Translations under genes and position numbers: made by a program
DNA from: Treponema sp.
GTDB taxonomy: Bacteria; Spirochaetota; Spirochaetia; Treponematales; Treponemataceae
Direction: 5' to 3'
Assembly (NCBI GenBank): GCA_017962965.1
Contig: JAGCUI010000026.1
Span: forward strand, 1-64,000
DNA length: 64,000 nucleotides
In this document: piece after piece, positions 1 through 7,150 of the stretch
Position numbering within the stretch: position 1 is the first letter of the stretch
How the letters are laid out: each line of letters opens with the position of its first letter
Notes under the pieces: generated by a model
Told to the model about the DNA's origin: nothing
The model's database searches: none
The model's input: the letters and a program-made list of their open reading frames with translations, nothing else

Positions 1-93
1 AGAATTCATCAGGGCTTGGATTACAAAACTCCTGACGAAGTATACAAAGAAGGAAGTTTTCCTTCTGCTATCATCAAAAAGATGGCTGCATAA
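1..93 (+). CDS. IS3-family transposase (OrfB), C-terminal fragment
   Basis: The open frame enters from the left edge and stops at a TAA at 91-93. The visible 30 residues include IHQGLDYKTPDEVY, which matches the C-terminal end of the DDE integrase-like transposases (OrfB) of the IS3 family, where an RPHQ/IHQ-L-Y-TP-E-Y block is typical. Only the tail is in the window, so completeness of the element cannot be judged. The gene immediately downstream is truncated in the same orientation, consistent with the element having inserted into it. Confidence 0.75.
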   Translation, partial: RIHQGLDYKTPDEVYKEGSFPSAIIKKMAA

Positions 94-126
94 AATTCGT
101 TATTTTTCAGACAAACTGTCTGGACA
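1..126 (+). mobile_element. right end of an IS3-like insertion sequence
   Basis: After the transposase stop there are about 33 bases containing a short inverted repeat (CAGAC-aact-GTCTG, 108-121) and a probable element end near GGACA at 122-126. The following sequence has the AT-rich composition and reading frame of the interrupted host gene. The exact end and any target duplication cannot be fixed without the left end. Confidence 0.5.
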
Positions 127-303
127 AAGGGCTTAGCTTATATTGATTCAGATAATAATGAAATTATACAAATTTATAAATTTTCCAAAAAAACAGGTAA
201 ACAAATATATCTCAAAACACCATATATAATAAATTATTTTTCTGAAGAAACAGGAAAATGTGAAAAAGTTATATTTTTAAGAAATGAAAAAATAGAACTT
301 ATA

Positions 304-1599
304 TTGGAATATAAATATGATAAAAATGGAAACAAATCACAAGAATTAACATTTAATGAAAATGAAAAACTTATAAGTACAACAGTTTTTTTATATGATA
401 ATAAATCAAGAACATCCAAAGAAACTTTATATGATGAAAAGAATAGTCTCGTATCATATACAAACTATACTTATGATGATTTAAACGAATATGTATTAAC
501 TAAAACAACTTACAATAAAAATAACCAAATGATTGAAAAATCAGAATTTAATCCAAAGAATGGAAATTTAAAAGTATTTTATAGTTATGATGAAAACAAT
601 AATTTAAAACTTAAAAAAATATATGATGAAAATAAACCATATAATTCAGAAATAGAAAGATATATTTATAATAAACCAAATCAACCTGAAAAATGGACAT
701 ATATAAAATATGATGCAAATTATAGATATAATTTAACAGACGGATATTATCTGGAAGATTATTTGTTTCCACTTTATAAATTAGAAGACACTAGTTCAAA
801 TATTTTCAAACATAATGAACAATATATTGCAACATTTCAAAAAATTAAATTCAACAAAAATTATTCAGGATATTCATATTTACAGAAAGTTGAAAATGAA
901 AGGTATTTGTTTAATTCATCCTTTTCATTATGTAATAAAAATTCTCTTACTTATTATACTTTTGAAATAACTAAAGATAATAGAATTGATTATGATAATT
1001 GTTATGAGATTAAATTAATTGATTCAACTGATTACGATTATAAAAGTTTAAATAAATCAAGAAAAGGAAAGGGACCTTTTGGTTTTGACATTGGAATGTC
1101 ATATGAAGAAGTAAAATCTGCTTGTGTTGAAGAACCTCAAAATATTGGTGATGATAGATATTTAGTTAAACCTAAAAAATCACATCCTGATTTCGAAAAG
1201 TATGTCGTTTGGATAAATGAAAAATATGGCGTTTATTACATCAAAGCTATAAGTCCAAATATTCACACTAAAGAGGATGGGTCTGAAGTAAAATCCAAAT
1301 ATGAAAAATTAAAAACTACTTTATCAAAAAAATATGGTAAACCAAGATTGATTAACACTGTAAAAGAAGGTTATGAATACACTGAAAATGAAAATTGGAT
1401 GAGATCTATAAAAGATGAAGCAAGAAACTATTTAAATATTTGGTATTTAGATGGATTTTCAAAATATAATGGACTCGAAAATATTTATTTTGGAATTGAA
1501 AGTACATATACATATTCTGTTACAGATGCATATATTTATTTAGAGTACGATTTTGTTAACTATGATGCTGCAAAGAATTTCTTAGATGATGTTTTATAA
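304..1599 (+). CDS. hypothetical protein with YD/MORN-like repeats, probably 5'-truncated by the IS
   Basis: The first ~115 residues repeat a loose Y-x-YD-xx-G/N-N-K pattern (for example YKYDKNGNK, LYDNKSR, YTYDDLN, YSYDENNNL) like the short beta-hairpin repeats of YD-repeat and YwqK/MORN-type proteins. The C-terminal third (GPFGFDIGMSYEEV onward) is a separate domain I do not recognise. The TTG at 304 is only a nominal start. The same frame is open and coding-like back to about 127, where the IS ends, and continues into the transposase stop codon. The natural N-terminus is therefore probably missing and the gene may be a remnant. Composition is very AT-rich (Asn/Lys/Tyr heavy) compared with the housekeeping genes. 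Function unknown. Confidence 0.6.
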   Translation: MEYKYDKNGNKSQELTFNENEKLISTTVFLYDNKSRTSKETLYDEKNSLVSYTNYTYDDLNEYVLTKTTYNKNNQMIEKSEFNPKNGNLKVFYSYDENNNLKLKKIYDENKPYNSEIERYIYNKPNQPEKWTYIKYDANYRYNLTDGYYLEDYLFPLYKLEDTSSNIFKHNEQYIATFQKIKFNKNYSGYSYLQKVENERYLFNSSFSLCNKNSLTYYTFEITKDNRIDYDNCYEIKLIDSTDYDYKSLNKSRKGKGPFGFDIGMSYEEVKSACVEEPQNIGDDRYLVKPKKSHPDFEKYVVWINEKYGVYYIKAISPNIHTKEDGSEVKSKYEKLKTTLSKKYGKPRLINTVKEGYEYTENENWMRSIKDEARNYLNIWYLDGFSKYNGLENIYFGIESTYTYSVTDAYIYLEYDFVNYDAAKNFLDDVL

Positions 1600-1776
1600 T
1601 ATTCTCGGGGCGTTGCGGGGTGGCCCCGCTGGAGAGGGCAGGCTGCAACAACGTGCGGCCGAGGGGGAGACTTTCCCCTCCTTATTCATCTTATAAATCT
1701 ATCGGCAAAATATATAACCTTTTTATGATGTGATTTATGTTTTATATTTTGCCTGTAGCGTGGTATAATATTTCCT
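1600..1776. other. intergenic GC-rich hairpin patch
   Basis: No gene. Bases ~1605-1682 are strikingly GC-rich against AT-rich flanks and contain short perfect hairpins (GCGGGG-tgg-CCCCGC, and a GAGGGGGA/TTTCCCCTC pair). This resembles dispersed non-coding repeat material, not a terminator, since no T-run follows. The rest is AT-rich spacer. Confidence 0.5.
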
Positions 1777-2152
1777 ATGGGTAAGGTGAAATATATATCT
1801 GTAGAAGATTTGGCTCAAAACTGGCAGATCAGCGAAAGAAGTGTTCGAAATTATTGTGTTCAGGGAAGGGTAGAAGGTGCTCTTTCATAGACCTTATAAT
1901 CGAGGGTGCCCAAACTAGACTTACAGAAAGCTTTATCAAGCAGCTTCACTTCATTTTGAAATCCGCCTTATCATGTTTAAAGAATGCCTTAGGCACAACA
2001 TCGTCCCGTTCATAATTACAGAAGAATTAAAGATATTTTATTACCGTGGACTTACACAGTAGAAAAATGAAAGAGGATATCTGCGTGATACCTGCCTTAC
2101 CGCCTAGGATGCGATGAAAGCCACGCTGGATTATTTTGAGGTGGAGTATTAA
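1777..2152 (+). pseudogene. decayed Fic-family protein gene with N-terminal HTH
   Basis: An ATG at 1777 opens 37 codons (KYISVEDLAQNWQISERSVR, then NYCVQGRVEGA) typical of the helix-turn-helix head found on many Fic-associated proteins, ending at a premature TAG (1888-1890). Fragments in shifted frames continue the family: a piece reading RLTESFIKQLHFILK, then pieces reading YYRGLT, ERGYLRDTCLTA and MKATLDYFEVEY, the last ending at the TAA at 2150-2152. The catalytic HPFxxGNGR core is missing. So this is a pseudogene with internal deletion, stops and frameshifts. The toxin/AMPylase activity must be absent. Confidence 0.7.
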
Positions 2153-2177
2153 ATAATATAACAAGAGGAGATTAATC

Positions 2178-2906
2178 ATGATTAGAAAATTATTTGGTTC
2201 AAGTAAAAACGAAGTTACACAACAGGCTGTTGAATTGGCAAAAATAAAATGTCCAAACTTAAAGTTTTATGATATAGAAGAGAATCCAGAAAATTTAAAA
2301 GAATATATGGAAAATTGTTTTGGAGATGAAACAGGTTCCCCACGTATTGCAAGCTATGAATGGAATGAACCTTATGTCACAAAAGATTGGAAAATATTTA
2401 TTAATGAAATGGACACATTTACCCAAGCTTTACTCAGCTCAAAAACAGATAAAATCCCGGACGAATATGACTGGTTTGCTCCACTTATTGGAGACTGGGC
2501 TTGTGATTATGATGATAATTATGATGGTAAAGCCCGTCATGTAAAAGGTGAGTGGATTTTCCGAAGAGTTTTAGAAGGAGCCGGCATTCAGGATATTTTT
2601 ATTTTTCCATCCAGAGCTACAAAAGAAAAATCTCCTGAGCCTGATGGTGAATATGGATCATCGTTTCGAATGTTTAATAAATCAGAAAAATGTTATGACG
2701 TCTGTTATACCTGTGATCACTGTATGAAAAGACTCCGTTTTACAAAAGAAGGTGATAAACTCGTAGGAAAAGTTCTTGATGAAGAATACAGCTACTGGAT
2801 TTTTTCGGACATAACAGAAAACTCGTTCCGCTGGGAAAATGTCATGATTAAACCCGACGGCAGAAGAGTACAGGACTGTGAGATTGTGGGAAAAAGAATA
2901 AAATAA
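2178..2906 (+). CDS. hypothetical protein with DUF/lipocalin-like C-terminal domain
   Basis: A 242-residue soluble protein with no signal peptide or membrane segment. The start at 2178 has a good Shine-Dalgarno (AGAGGAG, 2164-2170). The C-terminal part (from about residue 95: PLIGDWACDY, GEWIFRRVLEGAGIQDIFIFP, and a final run of short strands) resembles the calycin-like proteins that begin with an LxGxW motif. The N-terminal 60 residues look helical. Three cysteines cluster in CYDVCYTCDHC. I do not recognise a specific family and assign no function. It sits alone between pseudogenes in the accessory patch. Confidence 0.6.
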   Translation: MIRKLFGSSKNEVTQQAVELAKIKCPNLKFYDIEENPENLKEYMENCFGDETGSPRIASYEWNEPYVTKDWKIFINEMDTFTQALLSSKTDKIPDEYDWFAPLIGDWACDYDDNYDGKARHVKGEWIFRRVLEGAGIQDIFIFPSRATKEKSPEPDGEYGSSFRMFNKSEKCYDVCYTCDHCMKRLRFTKEGDKLVGKVLDEEYSYWIFSDITENSFRWENVMIKPDGRRVQDCEIVGKRIK

Positions 2907-2959
2907 AAAATTTATTTTTAAACAAAATTATGTTATATTAGTTTTATGGAAGTATCGCT

Positions 2960-3241
2960 ATGACAATGCACTCAGTTTCTATAAATATTCCTGATACAAT
3001 AACTGAATATACTGTTTTAGAAGATGAAAAAGATATTCTTACTAGAAATGCGATGATACTTTATCCATACATAATTAATGAAACTATTTCTCATGGGAAA
3101 GCTGCTCAATTACTTGGTATTCATAAAATTGATTTAATTGCACTTTACAGTCCTTTAGGTATTCCATATTTTGATCAGACTAAAGATGAACTGGAAAATG
3201 ATGTTTCTGTTTTAAAAAAAATCAGGAGTAAAACAGCATGA
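2960..3241 (+). CDS. UPF0175-family antitoxin
   Basis: A 93-residue protein. Its middle, LYPYIINETISHGKAAQLLGIHKIDLIALYSPLGIPYF, fits the UPF0175 family: a short helix-turn-helix with the SxGKAAxxLGI core followed by a GIPYFD-like segment. UPF0175 proteins are commonly the antitoxin partners of PIN-domain (DUF3368) toxins. The downstream gene begins like such a toxin and overlaps this stop codon by four bases (ATGA), the usual arrangement of a toxin-antitoxin operon. Because the toxin is truncated, this is probably an orphaned antitoxin. Confidence 0.7.
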   Translation: MTMHSVSINIPDTITEYTVLEDEKDILTRNAMILYPYIINETISHGKAAQLLGIHKIDLIALYSPLGIPYFDQTKDELENDVSVLKKIRSKTA

Positions 3242-3465
3242 TAGTTATTTCAGATACGACTCCTGTAATTGCTCTTATTAAAATTAATCGTCTAGATTTA
3301 TTAGAAAAATTATTTACAGAAGTTCTTATTAAAAAACAGCAACATCCGCCTGAGCGATTCACTTATCCAACAGGCACTTGCGATGTTATAATTCTCACCC
3401 TTCCCATGCATTCAACACTATATTCTGCCCACCAGACACCTCCGTTCAATTTTGCTGCTAAGTAA
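3238..3465 (+). pseudogene. truncated PIN-domain (DUF3368) toxin
   Basis: The first ~31 residues (MIVISDTTPVIALIKINRLD and the following LEKLFTEVLI) match the start of DUF3368 PIN ribonucleases, including the first active-site Asp in the SDTTP motif. After about position 3330 the sequence no longer resembles the family: the rest of the PIN fold and the other acidic residues are missing, and the frame reads through unrelated sequence to 3465. The breakpoint lies ~10 bases before an inverted repeat at 3341-3387. The gene is therefore broken, with unrelated DNA joined after the first strand and helix. It overlaps the upstream antitoxin by four bases. Confidence 0.65.
3341..3387. repeat. imperfect inverted repeat with asymmetric bulges (attC-like?)
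   Basis: AACATC and GCCTG on the left pair with CAGGC and GATGTT on the right around an 18-base spacer, with a 1-base bulge on one arm and a 6-base bulge on the other. The AAC...GTT ends and asymmetric arms recall integron attC sites, but the outer R-boxes do not fit the RYYYAAC/GTTRRRY consensus well. It directly follows the breakpoint of the PIN gene. Confidence 0.35.
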
Positions 3466-3574
3466 AAGTAAACCGGAGAAAACATTAATTCATTAAACTA
3501 CAACTTTAATAAAATCCTATGATTTACAATTTATTATTCCCCCCATTTATGTTATATTTTACTAAGGTTAAAAA

Positions 3575-4360
3575 ATGTTCCATATTGCAATTTGCGAAGA
3601 CGAAAAGATTGTTCTCGAGTTTGAAACTTTCCTCATAAAAAAATGGGCAAAGGAGCGCGGTGTTGTAATCAGCCTGGAAACTTTTATTTCGGCCGAGCAG
3701 TTTTTATTCGAAAGCGAAGATGCGGCTCCTTTTGATCTTTTGATTTTTGATATCCAGATGAAGAACATGAACGGGATGGAGCTTGCAAAAACTCTTCGTA
3801 AGCGCGGATGTGATTCTGAATTGATTTTTGTCACGGGTGTTAAAGATTATGCAATCGAAGGCTATGAGGTTGGGGCAGTGCGCTATCTTTTAAAACCTCT
3901 TAAGGCCGATGTTTTAAACTCACTTCTTGATTCAGTCTATTCGACTCACTCTAAAACTGATGATTTTTTTATTCTTGAGCAGGGTTCCCAAAAAGAAAAG
4001 ATCCCTTCTAAAAACATCATCTATATGGAAGCGCGCGGTCACTATGTTTTTCTTAAAACTGATTTATTTGAACGTGAATGGAAATCATCCTTTAGCGAGG
4101 CATCTTCAGTTTTTAATTCTGATTTTTTCTGCCTCCGTCGTGGGCTCATCGTAAACTTAAATCATATTTCAAAAATCACCCGTACAGACTGCATCCTGGA
4201 CTCCGGCGAAACTTTACCGGTCGCTCGAAATGTCTACAAAGATTTAAACGAGGCGTTTATTAATCATTATAAAAATGCAATTGGTAACTGCGACGGAAAG
4301 ATGATTGAAAACTCGTCAGGAAATATGATGTGTAATTCAAATGTCGGGGAAGAAAAGTGA
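3575..4360 (+). CDS. LytTR-family response regulator (AgrA/LytR-like)
   Basis: A 261-residue two-domain regulator. Residues 1-125 are a receiver domain with the acidic pocket (CEDE near residue 8), the phospho-acceptor Asp59 in LLIFDIQMKNMNG, the conserved Thr in FVTGV and Lys in LLKPL. Residues ~135-235 are a LytTR DNA-binding domain (IIYMEARGHYVFL, then CLRRGLIVNLNHI). LytTR regulators bind paired 9-bp direct repeats about two helical turns apart, and such a repeat lies just downstream at 5215-5249 in front of the exporter genes. A weak AAGG ribosome site precedes the ATG. The stop overlaps the kinase start by four bases (GTGA), so the two are co-translated. Confidence 0.88.
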   Translation: MFHIAICEDEKIVLEFETFLIKKWAKERGVVISLETFISAEQFLFESEDAAPFDLLIFDIQMKNMNGMELAKTLRKRGCDSELIFVTGVKDYAIEGYEVGAVRYLLKPLKADVLNSLLDSVYSTHSKTDDFFILEQGSQKEKIPSKNIIYMEARGHYVFLKTDLFEREWKSSFSEASSVFNSDFFCLRRGLIVNLNHISKITRTDCILDSGETLPVARNVYKDLNEAFINHYKNAIGNCDGKMIENSSGNMMCNSNVGEEK

Positions 4361-5103
4361 TTAATAATCTTCTCATAATCCTAATCATCTTTTTTTCCAT
4401 CCTCTTGGGCTCTCTGATTACAATCTTAATTACAAAATCACGCTTTCAGAAAAAGCTCGAAAACTTTCAGGATTCTGTTCTTAAAAAGCAGCGCGATGAG
4501 GTTCAAAACATTTACCAGACTATGAGGGCCTGGAGGCACGATTATCACAATCACATGCAGTCTATAAAAGCCATGCTTTCGATGAATAAAAAAAAGGAGC
4601 TTTCCTTATATCTTGATAATCTTGAAAAGGATTTAGACAGCATAGATATCGCAATACGCACGGGTAATGTTGGCCTTGATGCAATTTTGAGTAGTAAGGT
4701 TTCCATCGCGCGTAAAAATAAGATTGAAGTATCCTGCACAGCAAAAGTTCCTTCCGACTTAAAAATCCCAGATGTTCACCTTTGCGCCATAGTCGGAAAC
4801 TTAATGGATAACGCAATCGAAGCCTGCGAAAAAATAACTCCCTCCCAAAAACAAGGTGATGATGTTCTTCCAAAGTTTATCCGCATTTACATAGGGCTTT
4901 TTAAAAATCAGCTTTATATTTCTGTCACAAATTCTACAAAAGAGCGCAGGCGTAAAAAGCTTTCTGAACTTGTGACGGGTAAAACTGGGGAGCACGGCTT
5001 TGGCCTTAGACGTATAGATAAGATTACAGAAAAATATGACGGCTATGTAAACCGAAAAAATGAGCCCGGAGTTTTTGCCACCGAGGTTATGCTGCCGTTG
5101 TAG
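4357..5103 (+). CDS. AgrC-like sensor histidine kinase with GHKL ATPase domain
   Basis: A 248-residue kinase starting at a GTG that overlaps the regulator stop. It has a single N-terminal membrane helix (residues ~4-26), a coiled region, a SpoOB/AgrC-type dimerisation box with phospho-acceptor His61 (RAWRHDYHNHMQSI), and a C-terminal GHKL ATPase domain with the N-box (NLMDNAIEAC) and G-box (HGFGLRRI). Unlike classical AgrC it lacks the multi-helix peptide-sensing domain, so it may sense something at or within the membrane or work with another protein. It is the partner of the upstream LytTR regulator. The likely output is the ABC exporter operon that follows. Confidence 0.85.
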   Translation: MINNLLIILIIFFSILLGSLITILITKSRFQKKLENFQDSVLKKQRDEVQNIYQTMRAWRHDYHNHMQSIKAMLSMNKKKELSLYLDNLEKDLDSIDIAIRTGNVGLDAILSSKVSIARKNKIEVSCTAKVPSDLKIPDVHLCAIVGNLMDNAIEACEKITPSQKQGDDVLPKFIRIYIGLFKNQLYISVTNSTKERRRKKLSELVTGKTGEHGFGLRRIDKITEKYDGYVNRKNEPGVFATEVMLPL

Positions 5104-5210
5104 TCGGCTGAGCAGATTGCCGCGTCGCTTCGCTCCTCGCAATGACGGAGCATGGCACTGACTGCTTCCCTACGTCATTGCGAGGTACCGCAGGGACCGT
5201 GGCAATCTAC
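5104..5210. repeat. dispersed palindromic repeat, two inverted arms
   Basis: A GC-rich element with two inverted arms: CGCAATGACG at the end of the first arm and CGTCATTGCG at the start of the second (5174-5183). The first 44 bases (5104-5147) are repeated exactly at 9193-9236. Shorter relatives occur at 9132-9349 and 17218-17272. It lies just past the kinase stop with no T-run, so it is more likely a REP-like dispersed element than a terminator. Confidence 0.75.
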
Positions 5211-5214
5211 GATG

Positions 5215-5249
5215 TACATTTTATGTACTAATTTTTACATTTCGTGTAC
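5215..5249 (+). promoter_or_regulatory. LytTR-type paired direct repeat upstream of the ABC operon
   Basis: Two near-identical 14-mers, TACATTTTATGTAC (5215-5228) and TACATTTCGTGTAC (5236-5249), have a 21-bp period, the spacing known for LytTR regulators such as AgrA and ComE. The second copy ends 6 bp before a TATAAA at 5256-5261, so it would sit over or next to the -35 region. A LytTR regulator is encoded 0.9 kb upstream. Binding is inferred. Confidence 0.55.
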
Positions 5250-5311
5250 TTTTTTTATAAATAAGATAAATCAGGTTTATATTTTACTCATCTTAAAAAA
5301 TGGGGGAAATA

Positions 5312-7150
5312 ATGAAAGACAAAAAAGAAAAGAAGAATACTATCTTTAAAAATGCTTTTATTGTTTACAAGGCTATGTTTAAAAGATACCCTGCGGCAAT
5401 TCCGCTCGTTCTTATTTACATAGTGATTTCTGTTTCGCTGCCGTTCATCAATACTCTTATTCCTGCTATGGCTATTAAGGGGATTACAAGCGGAAGCGTT
5501 CAGACTTTTCTTTTGTATATCGTAATTACTGCATGTTTTTTCTGCGTGTTTTCTGCGGTCAAAGTGTTCTGCGAAAAAAAGATGCAGCTTAAGCATACTT
5601 ACACCCGTATCAGTGTATTTATGCTCGATTTTATTAAAAAGGCTATCAACACAGACTATCTGAACATTGAACCTCAGCCTAAGCAGAAAATAATGGGAAA
5701 GGGTGTTCAGGGAGTCAGTGGTAACTACGAGGGTGCAGAGCTTGTTTCAACTCTTTCCATGGAATTCGTTGTGATTGTGCTCGGAATCTTCAGTTATGGT
5801 ACTGCTATTTTTATTCTTGACTGGAAAGTTTTAGCCTTAACGCTTGGCATGTTTGTTGTTGATGTCCTTATTCGTAATCATGCGGTAAAATACGGGGACT
5901 CTCACCGCGAAAGCTTTTCGGAGCCGTGGCGCAAGATGAATTATTATGAGCGTAACAGCATGAACATCAGTGCCGGAAAGGATATCCGCATCTTTGGTCT
6001 TAAAAAGCTTTTTGATTATCATTTTGATAAGATGATTAACATCTACAGAAAGTTCCGCTACCGCTACCAGCTTAAATGGTATTATCCTACAATTGCCGAT
6101 ACTGCCTTTAATTTTGTTCGCGACTGGGCTGCCTATACACTCTTGATTTACAAGGTTCTTTCTGGAGAAATTGATGCTGCAACCTTTACAATCTACCTTG
6201 GTGTGATTGCAAATTTCTCTCAGTACATCTACGACGTTTCCATGCACTTTGCAAACCTTCGAGATGCAAGCCACCAGTTCAACGACTACCACACCTTTAT
6301 GCAGCAGAAGGATTTATTTAAACACAATGCTGCTGTGATTGAGCCTTGCGATGCCTCAATTTCAAAATCCGGGGCAGCTCCTTCCATCGAATTCCGCAAC
6401 GTAAGCTTTACCTACGAAGGAAGCGATAAGCCTGTTCTTAAAAACGTGAGCTTTAAAATCAGTGCAGACGAAAAAATTGCTTTGGTTGGAAATAACGGGG
6501 CTGGTAAAACAACCATCGTTAAACTTCTGTGCGGACTGTATCAGCCTACAGGCGGCGAAATCTTAATCGACGGAAAAAGCATTAACGACATTGGCGTAGA
6601 AAATTACCAGGATATGATAAGTGTTCTTTTCCAGGATACTTCTCCAATCGCTCTTTCCATTGCAGAAAATGTCTGCGGCTGCGAACCGGATGATGCAGAT
6701 AAGGAAAAACTTAATGACTGTCTTAAGAAAGCAGGCTTACTTTCTAAAGTAAACACTCTTCCAAAAAAAGAGAAAACCTACATTACACAGACTCTGGACG
6801 AAAAAGGAATTGTTCTTTCGGGAGGCGAAACTCAAAAGCTTCTTCTTGCTAAAGCGATGTACAAAAACGGTCTTATGCTCATTCTGGATGAACCAACCAG
6901 CGCCTTAGACCCGATTGCTGAAAGCACGATTTACGAAGAATACAATCAGATGGCATATCACAAAACTGCCGTGTTTATCTCTCACCGCCTTGCAAGTACT
7001 AAATTCTGCGACCGAATCCTCTTTTTAGACGGAGGTCAGATTGTAGAAGAAGGTACACATAACGAGCTTATGAAAAAGGGCGGAAAGTATAAAGAAATTT
7101 TTGATATTCAGAGCCACTACTACAAAGAGGAGGCATCTAATGAAAACTAA
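5312..7150 (+). CDS. ABC exporter half-transporter, first of pair (membrane + ATPase)
   Basis: About 612 residues. The N-terminal half carries the type IV exporter membrane domain with about six helices (first at ~30-75). The C-terminal half is the ATPase: Walker A GNNGAGKTT, Q-loop LFQD, signature LSGGETQK, Walker B LMLILDEPTSALD, and H-loop FISHR. I chose ATG 5312, preceded by GGGGGA, over the in-frame ATG at 5300. It overlaps the next exporter by 11 bases, indicating a translationally coupled heterodimer. Substrate is unknown; placement beside a LytTR two-component system suggests export of, or protection from, a peptide or lipophilic compound. Degenerate-site asymmetry is not obvious, since both subunits keep the catalytic Walker B Glu. 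Confidence 0.85.
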   Translation: MKDKKEKKNTIFKNAFIVYKAMFKRYPAAIPLVLIYIVISVSLPFINTLIPAMAIKGITSGSVQTFLLYIVITACFFCVFSAVKVFCEKKMQLKHTYTRISVFMLDFIKKAINTDYLNIEPQPKQKIMGKGVQGVSGNYEGAELVSTLSMEFVVIVLGIFSYGTAIFILDWKVLALTLGMFVVDVLIRNHAVKYGDSHRESFSEPWRKMNYYERNSMNISAGKDIRIFGLKKLFDYHFDKMINIYRKFRYRYQLKWYYPTIADTAFNFVRDWAAYTLLIYKVLSGEIDAATFTIYLGVIANFSQYIYDVSMHFANLRDASHQFNDYHTFMQQKDLFKHNAAVIEPCDASISKSGAAPSIEFRNVSFTYEGSDKPVLKNVSFKISADEKIALVGNNGAGKTTIVKLLCGLYQPTGGEILIDGKSINDIGVENYQDMISVLFQDTSPIALSIAENVCGCEPDDADKEKLNDCLKKAGLLSKVNTLPKKEKTYITQTLDEKGIVLSGGETQKLLLAKAMYKNGLMLILDEPTSALDPIAESTIYEEYNQMAYHKTAVFISHRLASTKFCDRILFLDGGQIVEEGTHNELMKKGGKYKEIFDIQSHYYKEEASNEN

